Notes: generated from the sequence alone by a model not told the origin. Shown: positions 17,769 to 27,501, counted from the first letter of the stretch. The stretch is 64,000 nucleotides of DNA from CAZMZW01 sp964571135 (GCA_964571135.1 CAZMZW010000003.1:124001-188000); one strand, 5' to 3'. Numbers and translations are program-made.

Positions 17769-19337
17769 ATGAAACTGGTGACCGTTGACCAAATGCGCGC
17801 GCTTGAAAAAGAAGCAGATAGCCGCGGTTTAAGATATAAAAAGATGATGTTCAATGCTGGTCGAGGGTTGGCGGATTTAATTGAGGTTCGTTTCAAGTCC
17901 TGCGAAAACAGAACAATTCTGGGATTGGTTGGATCAGGGAATAATGGCGGTGATACGCTTGTAGCTTTGACCGAATTGGGCAAGAGGGGATGGAAGCCAA
18001 CGGCTTACCTCGTAAAAGCAAGGGAAAGCGATGATGAGCGTTTGAAGGAATTTAAGTTGGCGGGGGGCAAAGTCGTCTCAGCCCAGGCGGATCCCGTTTT
18101 TGAAAAGCTCAAACGACTACTTGGGAAATGTACCGTTCTATTGGATGGTGTCCTAGGAACCGGTATAAATTTACCTATAAAAGGGCTAGTGGCGGCAGCT
18201 TTAAAGACAGCCGCTAATTTTGACCCTAAACCTTTTACGATTGCTGTTGATTGCCCTTCTGGGGTGGATTGCACCAGTGGTGACGCCGCTCCTGAATGCA
18301 TCCAGGCTGACTCGACAGTTTGCATGTCTGCTGTAAAAACAGGTCTGCTGCGATTTCCTGCTTTTAATTTTGTGGGTGAATTGGAGACAGTAGAAATTGG
18401 GCTACCGCAAGATTTAACTTCCTGGGGAAATGTTGGTGATCAGGTTATCGATTCAAAACTGGTTGCCAGCCTTCTTCCAAAAAGACCCCTGGATACTCAT
18501 AAGGGCAGCTTTGGGATTGCCATGCTGGTGGCTGGATCGACCAATTACGCTGGGGCTGCCTTGCTTGCTGGCAGGGCGGCTTACCGGATAGGGGCTGGTT
18601 TATTGCGCATAGGCATTCCGGAACCTTTATATTCGCCTCTTGCAGGTCAATTACCTGAAGCTACCTGGTTGGTCTTGCCACATTTAAATGGATTCATTAA
18701 TATTGAAGCATCTGGGATTATTCAACAAAACATCAATAAGGTTAATGCGTTACTACTGGGACCAGGGTGGGGTACCGCCGATTGCACTTTGGATTTTTTC
18801 AAGGATTTACTTATCAATAAAAAACAACCTGCCGGGTTGGAGAATATTAATTTACCCCAATTAGTAATTGATGCAGATGGGCTGCGATTGTTATCTCAGA
18901 TTCCCGATTGGCAGAGACTTCTACCTGAAACTGCTGTTTTGACCCCGCACCCCGGTGAAATGGCTGCTTTGTGTGGTCTGGAGATCGAAATCATCCAAAA
19001 GGACCGCCTGGAGATTGCGCGGCGATTTGCAGTTCAATGGAACCAGGTAGTGGTACTAAAAGGAGCATTGACCGTTATCGCTTCTCCTCAGGGGCAGGCG
19101 ATGGTCGTTCCTCTGGCTACCCCGGCTCTTGCTCGCGCGGGAACAGGCGATGTTCTTGCAGGTATGATCACCGGATTGCTAGCGCAGGGATTGGACGGTT
19201 TCAGCGCATCTGTATCGGCAGCCTGGATCCATGCCCGCGCAGGCATGCTTGCAGCCCAATGGTTGGGCAGTTCTGCCTCAGTGTTGGCTTCGGACGTGAT
19301 TGAAGCAATCCCACAGGTGCTTAATTCTCTGGAATAA
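17769..19337 (+). CDS. nnr: Bifunctional NAD(P)HX epimerase / ADP-dependent NAD(P)HX dehydratase
   Basis: 522 residues. The N-terminal YjeF domain (MKLVTVDQMRALEKEAD, GSGNNGGDTLVAL, DCPSGVDCTSG) epimerises hydrated NAD(P)H. The C-terminal ribokinase-like domain (HKGSFGIAMLVAGSTNYAGAA, GPGWGT, VIDADGLRLL, LTPHPGEMAAL, ARAGTGDVLAGMI) dehydrates it using ADP. It is a housekeeping metabolite-repair enzyme. The start is taken at the ATG at 17769 because the protein then begins with the family's usual N-terminus; a GTG at 17751 is an alternative. It is divergent from the spermidine-synthase-like gene. Confidence 0.92.
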   Translation: MKLVTVDQMRALEKEADSRGLRYKKMMFNAGRGLADLIEVRFKSCENRTILGLVGSGNNGGDTLVALTELGKRGWKPTAYLVKARESDDERLKEFKLAGGKVVSAQADPVFEKLKRLLGKCTVLLDGVLGTGINLPIKGLVAAALKTAANFDPKPFTIAVDCPSGVDCTSGDAAPECIQADSTVCMSAVKTGLLRFPAFNFVGELETVEIGLPQDLTSWGNVGDQVIDSKLVASLLPKRPLDTHKGSFGIAMLVAGSTNYAGAALLAGRAAYRIGAGLLRIGIPEPLYSPLAGQLPEATWLVLPHLNGFINIEASGIIQQNINKVNALLLGPGWGTADCTLDFFKDLLINKKQPAGLENINLPQLVIDADGLRLLSQIPDWQRLLPETAVLTPHPGEMAALCGLEIEIIQKDRLEIARRFAVQWNQVVVLKGALTVIASPQGQAMVVPLATPALARAGTGDVLAGMITGLLAQGLDGFSASVSAAWIHARAGMLAAQWLGSSASVLASDVIEAIPQVLNSLE

Positions 19338-19366
19338 AAAAATCGGCGCTGTCTGGAGCGCCGATT
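19334..19366 (-). terminator. Intrinsic terminator of the YtxH gene
   Basis: AATCGGCGCT and AGCGCCGATT form a perfect 10-bp stem with a 6-base loop. Read on the minus strand it is followed by a run of seven T, so it mainly terminates the minus-strand gene; on the plus strand no T-tract follows. Confidence 0.8.
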
Positions 19367-19387
19367 GAATGGTTCGAGTTGGCTGTT

Positions 19388-19729
19388 TTAAGCTTTATCT
19401 TCCTTTGGTTTTTTCCCGGTTAATTTATCCTTTTGTTCTTCAAGGATCACCTGGCTCTTTTTTGCCATATCGCTTGCTTTGGCTTTGGCCTGGTTAAAGG
19501 CACCTTCTGCTTGTTTCACTGCATCATTGGCAACTTTTTCCGCTTTGGACATGGTTTCTTCCAGAGTTTCATTGGCCTGGTCGCGTAATTCAATGGCTTT
19601 ATCACGAATGATGGTGCGGGTCTCTTCCCCGGATTGAGGGGCAAAGAGCAGGGCAGCAATCCCGCCTGCTAATCCACCAAGCAGCAAACCAGCTAAAAAC
19701 ACTCCAAAATTATCCTGATGATCTGACAT
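19388..19729 (-). CDS. YtxH domain-containing protein
   Basis: 113 residues: one N-terminal membrane helix with the YtxH signature (FLAGLLLGGLAGGIAALLFAPQSGEETR), then a long Ala/Lys/Glu-rich amphipathic helix of LEA-like character. The family is linked to general stress responses in Firmicutes, but its role is not established. The upstream neighbour on the same strand (34 bases away) is another small membrane protein, so they probably form a unit ending at the terminator at 19334-19366. Confidence 0.8.
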   Translation of the reverse strand: MSDHQDNFGVFLAGLLLGGLAGGIAALLFAPQSGEETRTIIRDKAIELRDQANETLEETMSKAEKVANDAVKQAEGAFNQAKAKASDMAKKSQVILEEQKDKLTGKKPKEDKA

Positions 19730-19763
19730 TTTCTACCTCCTGTGTAGATTGTTCTTGTTGTTA

Positions 19764-20204
19764 TTATTTAATAATACCGATGATCTCGCCAAGTTTCTTC
19801 AATCCCGCAGCCATGCTGCCCAGATTGACCACTGGTTTCACTGCATGCTCACTAAGAAAAGCAGTAGTACCTTTCAGGGTGTTTACCGTTTTGCGCGTGG
19901 TCTCCAGAATGGGTTTGATCTCATTTTGAAGCAGATTGATCAATAGAGCCAGTTGCACCACCAGAATGACCAGCGCAGCTCCAATAATCAAAGACTCCAA
20001 CGCCAGCACGATAATGAAAATATCACGGATATGGCTGGTGGTAAGTGAATCAGTCCTTGCCAGGAAAACAATTCCGGTAATTAAAGCACCCAGGATGATC
20101 AAGCCGGCAATCACCACCCATGCCACCTTTGATTTCACCCTGCTTTGGGTTTGATCTTCGGAAATTTGAGGTATCTCATTTGGAGATAAAGAATCATCTG
20201 CCAT
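19764..20204 (-). CDS. Small membrane protein, DUF948-like
   Basis: 146 residues with two membrane helices (VAWVVIAGLIILGALITGIVFLA and IRDIFIIVLALESLIIGAALVILVVQLALLINLL). An amphipathic segment follows (NEIKPILETTRKTVNTLKGTTAFLSEHAVKPVV) that resembles DUF948-type general stress proteins. It is paired with the YtxH gene. Such pairs suggest envelope stress or structure, but no activity can be assigned. Confidence 0.6.
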   Translation of the reverse strand: MADDSLSPNEIPQISEDQTQSRVKSKVAWVVIAGLIILGALITGIVFLARTDSLTTSHIRDIFIIVLALESLIIGAALVILVVQLALLINLLQNEIKPILETTRKTVNTLKGTTAFLSEHAVKPVVNLGSMAAGLKKLGEIIGIIK

Positions 20205-20292
20205 ATCAAAAAGATTATAACATAATGACTTTTGTCAATTATTAGATAAAACTTTATTGCGCTCTATTAGAATTCTATGGGCGGAAGACGGC

Positions 20293-20847
20293 CTATTCCT
20301 CCTTCCATCCTTTAGGCATTTTATTTAGTTTCTTCATATTACATCCTCTGCATAATCCTTGTATATTTTCTTTAGTAAATGACCCACCTAAAGACAAAGG
20401 GATAATATGATCTTTTTCCAAGGGTTTTACTTCACCACAAATAGCACATCTTCCATTTTGTTTTTTTATTATTTCTTCCCATTCAATTAATGTGAGGGTA
20501 TTGGGAAGTGATTTAATAATTGATCGTCTTTGATGATGAGTTCTCGCATTGGATATTTTGCCAGCAGGTGTTTTTTTCCATTTATTTTGATATTTATTCA
20601 ATCGTTTCCGCGCCTTATCAGTTTTTGAGTATTCGCGTTTATATGCTTTATATTTATCTGTCTTGCGATATTCTATCTGATACAAGCGTTGTTTCTCTCT
20701 ATTCTCTGGTTTGTTTTGCCACTCTTTCTTGTAAATATTCAAGCACGCCCGACACCATGCATGTCTTGCATCATTTACATTCCTGCTGGATTGGCGAAAC
20801 TCCAGCAGTGATTTATTTAATCCATATTTACGGCATTGTTTCGTTTC
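20293..20847 (-). CDS. HNH endonuclease
   Basis: 185 residues from the ATG at 20847, which overlaps the end of the upstream gene by 20 bases. The N-terminus (CRKYGLNKSLLEFRQSS...CRACLNIYKKEWQ) looks like the zinc-ribbon that precedes many phage/mobile HNH proteins, with one usual Cys replaced. A very basic middle part follows. The C-terminal HNH nuclease domain has CAICGEVKPLEKDHIIPLSLGG and LCRGCNMKK. The central and C-terminal Cys pairs should bind zinc and the DHI His is catalytic. The stretch is AT-rich compared with its neighbours, suggesting acquisition. Confidence 0.8.
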   Translation of the reverse strand, partial: ETKQCRKYGLNKSLLEFRQSSRNVNDARHAWCRACLNIYKKEWQNKPENREKQRLYQIEYRKTDKYKAYKREYSKTDKARKRLNKYQNKWKKTPAGKISNARTHHQRRSIIKSLPNTLTLIEWEEIIKKQNGRCAICGEVKPLEKDHIIPLSLGGSFTKENIQGLCRGCNMKKLNKMPKGWKEE

Positions 20848-21109
20848 CATTTTTCCAGCCGATCGGCATTTCTGCCCAGGCGATAACTTCAAAATAGGGT
20901 TCATGTTTATTATATGTGTTCGAAAATTTTGTTCCATTCCAGTAATAAATGCGAACCGTCCATTGACCACTAAATTTAATTAGGTAGAAATTTTTATCTT
21001 TCGGCTTCTCGTCATTTAACAAGTGCCAGGTGATTATTTCGGTTTGAGTGGTTATTTCATTTCTCCTTTCCAAATTGTTTCTTCCAACCAGTTGATTCAA
21101 ATAATTCAC
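20828..21109 (-). CDS. Phage-type small protein (DUF551-like)
   Basis: 93 residues with the pattern W-x-L-x-DEKPKDKNFYLIKFSG...YYWNGTKF...YFEVIAWAEMPIGW. This resembles the short DUF551-type proteins found in phages and mobile islands. The start (GTG at 21109) is uncertain. It overlaps the HNH nuclease gene and shares its AT-rich composition, so the two were probably acquired together. Function unknown. Confidence 0.5.
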   Translation of the reverse strand: MNYLNQLVGRNNLERRNEITTQTEIITWHLLNDEKPKDKNFYLIKFSGQWTVRIYYWNGTKFSNTYNKHEPYFEVIAWAEMPIGWKNGNETMP

Positions 21110-21182
21110 AACAAGTAACTCAACTATTATTATCCCTCTAAATTCTTATTTGAAAAAACTGACATTCCCACCCTTTACTTGC

Positions 21183-21275
21183 CACCCTGAGCGAAGTGAT
21201 TGCGATCGCGCAGCATTCTGTAAGAATGCATCCCACACAAGGGAAGGGTCTTTCAATGTGGAAATGGCACCACCG
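21183..21275. repeat. Dispersed intergenic repeat element (GAGCGAAGTGA type)
   Basis: The segment begins CCACCCTGAGCGAAGTGA and contains a perfect short hairpin (GCATTCT-GTA-AGAATGC, 21213-21229) and AAGGGAAGGGTC. Translated on the plus strand it gives CHPERSD, which resembles the spurious CHPERSEG peptides known from a widespread intergenic repeat. It sits directly upstream of pth. Only one copy is in the window. Confidence 0.45.
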
Positions 21276-21350
21276 GTATCCAGATTGTTTTCTTTGCGGG
21301 TTTTCTTGCTTTGTGTTAAACTAACTAATTGCCAATTTATAGGGAAAAAG

Positions 21351-21962
21351 ATGATTTTTCAGAAAATATTTGGGAAAAAAGAAGAAAAAGAGACTTTTCT
21401 CATTGTTGGTCTTGGGAATCCTGGACGGGATTACCGCTTAAACCGTCATAACATTGGTTTCCGCGCGGTTGACCATCTTGCCAAAGCCTGGGGAATAACC
21501 CTGGGCAGTGTTCGTAACAAAGCCTTGATCGGACAGGGACATTTGGGGGACATCAGGGTAATTCTCGTTAAACCTCAAACTTTTATGAACCTTTCCGGTC
21601 AGTCCGTTTCTTCGCTGGTCAGATTCTATAAAGTCCCGCTGGAAAAAATGCTTGTGACCTATGATGACCTTGATCTTCCTCTTGGCACTTTGCGTTTACG
21701 CGAGAACGGTGGTTCAGCCGGACATAAGGGAATGACTTCCATTATTGAACTGCTGGGCTCCAACGCTTTTCCTCGCTTGCGCCTGGGTATTGGCCGTCCG
21801 GAAGGCCGCATGCCAGTGGAGGCATATGTGCTTCAGGATTTTACAGATAAGGAAGAAGAGCTCTTAAGTTCTTTACTTGATCGCTCTTTGGAAGCTGTGG
21901 AGGTCTTTATCAATAATGGCATTAATATGGCCATGACCCAATTTAATGGTTCTTTGTTATAA
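21351..21962 (+). CDS. pth: Peptidyl-tRNA hydrolase
   Basis: 203 residues. It releases peptides from peptidyl-tRNA in the cytoplasm. Landmarks are FLIVGLGNPGRDYRLNRHNIGF (with the catalytic His), KPQTFMNLSGQSV, YDDLDLPLG and GGSAGHKGMTSI. The start at 21351 has AGGG upstream and gives the usual length; the longer frame from 21150 only reads through the dispersed repeat. The stop codon is followed immediately by the ATG of mfd, so it is the first gene of pth-mfd-uvrB. Confidence 0.95.
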   Translation: MIFQKIFGKKEEKETFLIVGLGNPGRDYRLNRHNIGFRAVDHLAKAWGITLGSVRNKALIGQGHLGDIRVILVKPQTFMNLSGQSVSSLVRFYKVPLEKMLVTYDDLDLPLGTLRLRENGGSAGHKGMTSIIELLGSNAFPRLRLGIGRPEGRMPVEAYVLQDFTDKEEELLSSLLDRSLEAVEVFINNGINMAMTQFNGSLL

Positions 21963-24900
21963 ATGTTCTCACCCATACCCATTGATTTCAACCGGTTGCC
22001 TGGTTTTCAGGAACTGGTTAATAGAATTAAAGAAGCCAACGGCCTCCTGCCAATTGGCTTGCCTCGTTTTGCTCGCCTACCTTTGATCGGTTCTTTGAAG
22101 GATGCCATTCAGCGTCCTATCGTTTATATCCTGGCTCATTCCGATCATGCACAGGTGATCCAGGATGAATTGAATTTCTGGTCGCCTGGTATGAACCCAA
22201 TTTTCTTTGCAGAACCCCCGGCTCTTTTTTACGAGAAAATCTCTTGGGGGGAGAATACCCGCTGGGAACGGATCAAGGTGCTGAGTGCATTGGCTAATTA
22301 CTGGATACCCGGCAGAAAAGACAATGCCGCGAACCCGGTTATCATCACCACAGTCAAAGCATTAATGACCCGTACTCTGCCTCGCCGGGATTTCCTGAGC
22401 AACTGCCAGACTATTCGTCAGGGGCAGTCACTGGGTCTGGAAAAAATTCTAAAAAAACTGGTTCACACGGGATTTGAAATGCAGGAGGTTGTGATCGCTG
22501 CCGGGCAGATTTCCCATCGTGGGGGAATTGTGGATGTATGGGCTCCCTGCGCTGACCTGCCAATCCGTCTGGAATTCTTTGGAGATGAAGTAGAGACCAT
22601 CCGTACTTTTGATCCGGCCAGCCAGCGTTCTGTGCAAAAGCTGGAGCAGGTTTTTCTCACACCTGCCCGCGAGATCCTGCTGAAAGACCAAACCATGGAT
22701 GATCCGCCGGGAAATCAATCAACGGCTGAGTTTAATATCCCTTTGGTGCATCCCAACCCTGCCAGCCTGCTGGATTATTTGCCAGATACTGCGCTCATCA
22801 TTCAGGATGATGCCAGTTATCTGGAATCGGTCGCTACAGAAATTGAGGAGCAATCTCTTCCTCTGCGCAATGAAGCACAGGCGAATGGGCTGATTGACGA
22901 GGATTTTCCTGTTCCATATTTAACCTGGTCGGAACTGCGCGATACGCGTACCAAGATTAACTGGTTGGATTTGGGTTTTTCTGCTGAAGATCAGCAGAAA
23001 GGTCTTTCTTCCTGTTTCTCCCCTGCACCGCGCTTTGGTGGAAAGCTGGAGAATCTGATGGAATCTGTGAGGCAGGCAGCCTGGAAGAAAAATCAGGTAT
23101 TGATCGTTTCCCGCCAGTCTTCCCGATTAGAGGAATTATGGAAAGAACAGGGTGAAGCTGAATCAAATGATCCTGCTCCAATTATGATCGATTCTTCGCT
23201 CTCCCAGGGTTTTATCCTGACTTACCTGGATAAAAGTGAACTTCATGTCCTTACGGATAGCGAAATATTCGGATGGGAACGTCCGCAGCCCCGCCGTAAG
23301 ACTCGTTTTACCGGGGAAACCCCCGAAACCACTTATGCAGACTTTAAAGCCGGCGATTGGGTTGTGCATGTGGATTACGGCATTGGGCGCTTTTTGGGAT
23401 TGGTCAAGCGCAGTCTCGAGGGAGCTGAAAGGGAGTTTTTACATATTGAATATGCGGATGATGACCAATTATTTGTACCAGTGCATCAGGCTGATCGCCT
23501 TAGTCTTTACATTGGTCCGGATGAACGTTCTCCGCGTTTAACCCGCCTGGGTACTGCCGAATGGCAGATGACCAAGACAAAAGTTCGCGGGGCTGTCCGC
23601 CAGGTTGCCTGGGATTTGGTGGACTTGTATGCACGCCGCCAGATCGCCAGCGGTTTTTCTTTCCATAAAGATACTGTCTGGCAAAAAGAACTGGAAGCCA
23701 GTTTCCCGTACATGGAAACGGATGACCAGGTAAAGGCGATCGAGGAGGTCAAGACGGATATGGAGAATACCCGTCCCATGGACCGCCTTTTATGTGGAGA
23801 TGTGGGTTATGGCAAAACAGAGGTGGCTTTGCGTGCCGCATTTAAAGCAGTAATGGATGGTAAACAGGTGGCCATGCTGGTGCCAACCACCATCCTTGCT
23901 CAGCAGCATTTTGAAACTTTTCAACAAAGGTTGCTGCCCTTTCCGATCAATGTGGCCATGCTTTCCCGTTTCAAGACTGCATCTGAACAGGCGGAGATCC
24001 TAGCGCAGGTGGAAATTGGCGAGGTGGATATTGTTATCGGCACCCACCGCCTGGTGCAGTCGGATGTAATCTTCAAGGATCTCGGATTATTGATCATAGA
24101 CGAGGAACAGCGCTTCGGTGTGGCACATAAGGAGCACTTAAAAAAGCTCAGAACCGAAGTGGATGTGCTTACTTTAACTGCCACTCCCATCCCGCGCACT
24201 CTTTACATGTCCCTCTCGGGTGTACGTGATATTTCAGTGATCAATACCCCGCCCTCCGACCGCCTGCCGGTGACTACCCACGTGGGTTCTTATGACCCTG
24301 CCATCGTGCGGCGTGCCATTTTGCGCGAGTTGGACCGGCATGGGCAGGTGTTCTTTGTCCATAACAGGGTGCAGACCATTGCGGGAATGGCCAGCCAGCT
24401 TAAAAAGCTGGTACCTGAAGCACGAATCGCATTGGCTCACGGCCAGATGCCGGAAAACCAGCTGGCTGAAGTGATGCACCATTTTACGAAAGCGGAAGTG
24501 GATGTTCTGCTTTCAACCTCCATAATCGAATCCGGTTTGGATATTCCCAATGCCAACACCTTGATCGTTGACCGCGGCGATACCTTTGGGCTGTCACAGC
24601 TCTATCAATTGCGCGGACGGGTGGGGCGCGGTTCTCAACGGGCTTATGCTTATTTCTTTTTTAATCACCGCAAAGCCCCCACTGCCGAAGGATGCGAACG
24701 TTTGGAGATCATCGCCGAGAATACGCAGCTTGGAGCGGGTTATTCCATTGCCATGCGTGACCTTGAAATGCGAGGCGCCGGGGATCTGCTCGGTACGCAG
24801 CAGCATGGCCATATTGCCGCCGTTGGTTTTCATTTGTATACCCGTTTGTTGAGCCAGGCAGTTGGCGAATTACGCAAGACAACCGAAACTGAAAAACCAA

Positions 24901-25382
24901 AAATAACCAGCCTTCCATTCAAGGGAATCAAACCTCTGGTAATTGTGGAGCTGCCGTTACCCGTCAGCATTCCCCTGGATTATATCCATGACCAGAACGT
25001 ACGTCTCCAACTTTACCGTCGTCTGGCGGATATCCAGGATGAGACTGAAATCGAGAAGCTGAAGGATGAATTTGTTGATCGGTTTGGGCCAATGGTTCCC
25101 GAGGTTCAAAACCTTTTTCTCCAATTGAAGTTCAGGTTACTCGCTGAAAAAGCAGGACTGGCTTCCATCTCCATAGAGAGCAACCAGATTGTGCTGCGTT
25201 ACCCGCCGCTTGCGGAAGAAGATAAGAACCGTGAACTGGTCTCACTCGGTAAGGATGCCCGTGCCGGACGAAATTCCTATTGGATGCCATTTGATAAAAT
25301 TGGGAATGGCTGGCAGGCAAAACTTCAAGAAGTGTTATGCCGATTAATCGAATTCACCGATAATGGATCAAAGGGCAAATAA
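21963..25382 (+). CDS. mfd: Transcription-repair coupling factor Mfd
   Basis: 1139 residues. It removes RNA polymerase stalled at DNA damage and recruits UvrA. Domains in order: UvrB-homologous N-terminal region (about 1-350); CarD-like RNA-polymerase-interacting domain (DFKAGDWVVHVDYGIGRFLG, about 460); SF2 translocase with Walker A GDVGYGKTEVA, DEEQ box, TATPIPRTLYMSL and QLRGRVGRG; C-terminal TRCF domain. It starts directly after the pth stop and ends directly at the uvrB start (TAAATG at both junctions), a tight DNA-repair operon. Confidence 0.97.
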   Translation: MFSPIPIDFNRLPGFQELVNRIKEANGLLPIGLPRFARLPLIGSLKDAIQRPIVYILAHSDHAQVIQDELNFWSPGMNPIFFAEPPALFYEKISWGENTRWERIKVLSALANYWIPGRKDNAANPVIITTVKALMTRTLPRRDFLSNCQTIRQGQSLGLEKILKKLVHTGFEMQEVVIAAGQISHRGGIVDVWAPCADLPIRLEFFGDEVETIRTFDPASQRSVQKLEQVFLTPAREILLKDQTMDDPPGNQSTAEFNIPLVHPNPASLLDYLPDTALIIQDDASYLESVATEIEEQSLPLRNEAQANGLIDEDFPVPYLTWSELRDTRTKINWLDLGFSAEDQQKGLSSCFSPAPRFGGKLENLMESVRQAAWKKNQVLIVSRQSSRLEELWKEQGEAESNDPAPIMIDSSLSQGFILTYLDKSELHVLTDSEIFGWERPQPRRKTRFTGETPETTYADFKAGDWVVHVDYGIGRFLGLVKRSLEGAEREFLHIEYADDDQLFVPVHQADRLSLYIGPDERSPRLTRLGTAEWQMTKTKVRGAVRQVAWDLVDLYARRQIASGFSFHKDTVWQKELEASFPYMETDDQVKAIEEVKTDMENTRPMDRLLCGDVGYGKTEVALRAAFKAVMDGKQVAMLVPTTILAQQHFETFQQRLLPFPINVAMLSRFKTASEQAEILAQVEIGEVDIVIGTHRLVQSDVIFKDLGLLIIDEEQRFGVAHKEHLKKLRTEVDVLTLTATPIPRTLYMSLSGVRDISVINTPPSDRLPVTTHVGSYDPAIVRRAILRELDRHGQVFFVHNRVQTIAGMASQLKKLVPEARIALAHGQMPENQLAEVMHHFTKAEVDVLLSTSIIESGLDIPNANTLIVDRGDTFGLSQLYQLRGRVGRGSQRAYAYFFFNHRKAPTAEGCERLEIIAENTQLGAGYSIAMRDLEMRGAGDLLGTQQHGHIAAVGFHLYTRLLSQAVGELRKTTETEKPKITSLPFKGIKPLVIVELPLPVSIPLDYIHDQNVRLQLYRRLADIQDETEIEKLKDEFVDRFGPMVPEVQNLFLQLKFRLLAEKAGLASISIESNQIVLRYPPLAEEDKNRELVSLGKDARAGRNSYWMPFDKIGNGWQAKLQEVLCRLIEFTDNGSKGK

Positions 25383-27443
25383 ATGAAATTTGAAATGCAG
25401 GCTCCATATCAACCGATGGGGGATCAACCTGAGGCGATCAGGCAACTCGTCGAGGGTATCCGTGCAGGAAAACGACATCAGGTGCTACTGGGTGCAACCG
25501 GAACAGGTAAAACGTTTACCATGGCAAATCTCATTGACCAATTGCAGATGCCTGCCCTGGTGCTGGCTCATAATAAGACCCTGGCTGCCCAGCTCTACGC
25601 CGAGTTCAGGGATTTCTTCCCTAAAAATGCGGTGGAGTATTTCGTTTCTTACTATGATTACTATCAACCGGAGGCTTATGTCCCCCGCCAGGATCTGTAT
25701 ATTGAAAAAGAAACCGAAATTAATGAAGAGATCGAACGGCTGCGTCTAGCAGCCACCACTTCCATCATTTCCCGCAGGGATGTCATTGTGGTGGCTTCGG
25801 TTTCTGCTATTTATGGCCTGGGCAGCCCAGTGGAATACGCCAGTGTTGTCATCCATCTTAAGAAAGGGGAGATCTACCGCCGCAACGCTCTTTTGCGTCA
25901 GTTGATCGAAAGCCACTATGCCCGCAATGATCTGGAAATGCGTCCCGGAGTCTTCCGCGTACGTGGTGATACCCTGGAGATTTTCCCCGCCTATGAAAAG
26001 AACCTGGCTTACCGAATTGCTTTTTTTGGGGATGAGGTGGAGCGCATTGTCTCCCTCAACCCGATCACAGGCGAAATAATCGATGAATTGCTTCAGGCAG
26101 AAATTTACCCCGCCAAGCATTACATCACCGATGAAGAACGGCTCAAACAATCCCTGGTAAATATTGAGCTGGAATTGGATGACCGTTTGAAGTATTTCAA
26201 GGATCAGGGCAAGTTATTGGAAGCCCAGCGTTTGGAACAGCGAACGCTGTATGACCTGGAAATGTTACGCGAAGTGGGCTACTGCTCGGGAGTGGAGAAT
26301 TATTCTCGCCATCTGGATGGTCGCGCTGCTGGTTCTCCTCCCTGGACGCTGATGGACTTTTTGCCGTCTGAGTATTTACTTTTTATTGATGAATCCCATA
26401 TGTCCATTCCCCAGGTTCGCGGTATGTATCATGGCGACCTTTCGCGCAAAGGTACCCTGGTGGAGTATGGTTTCCGTTTACCCTCCGCGCTGGATAACCG
26501 CCCATTGACCTTTGACGAATTTGAAAAAAAGATGGGATTCACTATATACACTTCCGCCACACCAGCTGCTTATGAATTACAGAAAGCAGATGCAATCGTG
26601 GAACAGATCATTCGTCCCACAGGGCTGGTTGACCCGCAGGTGGAGATCCGCCCCATCCAAGGTCAGGTGGATGACCTGATCGGTGAGATCCGTAAACGGG
26701 TGGAGGTGGGCGAACGCGTATTGGTCACCACCCTGACCAAGCGCATGGCGGAAGATCTATCCGAGTATCTGAAAGAGTTGGAGTTCAAGGTCCATTACCT
26801 TCATTCAGAGGTGGAAACCCTGGAACGCGTGGGTATTTTGCGTGACCTGCGCCTGGGGATTTACGATGTGATTGTGGGCATTAATCTCCTGCGCGAAGGC
26901 CTGGACCTGCCGGAGGTTTCGCTGGTGGCCATCCTGGATGCGGATAAGCAGGGCTTTCTGCGCTCGGCGGTGGCCTTGATTCAGACCATTGGACGCGCTG
27001 CCCGCAATGTGCACGGCTTGGTGATCATGTATGCGGATAATATGACCGATGCTATTAAAACCGCGATAGGCGAAACCAACCGCCGGCGTGCCATACAAGA
27101 AGCATACAATTTCAAAAATCACATTGAACCGCTTTCCATTGTCCGCGAGATCCACGATATTACTGCCCGCCTCACCGAGAAGGCAGTGGCGGAAGCTCAC
27201 GGCATTTACCAACCAGATGGCGGGATCACCCGCCTGCCCAAAGATGAGATCCAGTGTTTGATCGAAGAGACCGAAAAGAAAATGAAACAGGCTGCCAAAG
27301 ACCTGGAGTTTGAACGTGCCGCTGTTCTACGTGACCAGCTGCTGGAACTTCGCCGCATGCTGGTGGAGGAAGCGGATATTCCCGCCTGGAAAAAAGCGGC
27401 TCTCCTTGCCGGTGAGGAAGAGCTGCAGACTCCTGAGGAATAA
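25383..27443 (+). CDS. uvrB: Excinuclease ABC subunit B
   Basis: 686 residues, the usual length. It is the damage-verifying helicase-like subunit of nucleotide excision repair. Visible motifs: GATGTGKTFTMANLI (Walker A), the beta-hairpin region YYDYYQPEAYVP, FIDESH, LREGLDLPEVSLVAILDADK, QTIGRAARN, and a C-terminal UVR motif (LIEETEKKMKQAAKDLEFERAA) that contacts UvrC. It is directly fused in transcription to mfd, whose product hands UvrA/B to stalled polymerase; uvrA and uvrC are not in the window. Confidence 0.97.
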   Translation: MKFEMQAPYQPMGDQPEAIRQLVEGIRAGKRHQVLLGATGTGKTFTMANLIDQLQMPALVLAHNKTLAAQLYAEFRDFFPKNAVEYFVSYYDYYQPEAYVPRQDLYIEKETEINEEIERLRLAATTSIISRRDVIVVASVSAIYGLGSPVEYASVVIHLKKGEIYRRNALLRQLIESHYARNDLEMRPGVFRVRGDTLEIFPAYEKNLAYRIAFFGDEVERIVSLNPITGEIIDELLQAEIYPAKHYITDEERLKQSLVNIELELDDRLKYFKDQGKLLEAQRLEQRTLYDLEMLREVGYCSGVENYSRHLDGRAAGSPPWTLMDFLPSEYLLFIDESHMSIPQVRGMYHGDLSRKGTLVEYGFRLPSALDNRPLTFDEFEKKMGFTIYTSATPAAYELQKADAIVEQIIRPTGLVDPQVEIRPIQGQVDDLIGEIRKRVEVGERVLVTTLTKRMAEDLSEYLKELEFKVHYLHSEVETLERVGILRDLRLGIYDVIVGINLLREGLDLPEVSLVAILDADKQGFLRSAVALIQTIGRAARNVHGLVIMYADNMTDAIKTAIGETNRRRAIQEAYNFKNHIEPLSIVREIHDITARLTEKAVAEAHGIYQPDGGITRLPKDEIQCLIEETEKKMKQAAKDLEFERAAVLRDQLLELRRMLVEEADIPAWKKAALLAGEEELQTPEE

Positions 27444-27475
27444 ATCCCAAACCTCAAAGAGCCCATTATTTTTTA

Positions 27476-27501
27476 TGAGGACTGTGCTATTCCTCACTTT
27501 T
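27476..27501 (+). terminator. Weak terminator candidate after uvrB
   Basis: TGAGGA and TCCTCA form a 6-bp stem with a 9-base loop, followed by CTTTTC. The T-run is short, so termination may be partial. Confidence 0.35.

Noticed and set aside
20848..20970. Longer N-terminus of the HNH nuclease (41 more codons)
   Set aside because: It fully overlaps the upstream small gene in another frame and lacks domain character; the ATG at 20847 starts the zinc-ribbon-like part.
21150..21350. N-terminal extension of pth by 67 codons
   Set aside because: The extra residues read through an intergenic repeat (CHPERSD-type peptide); the family start and a ribosome site are at 21351.
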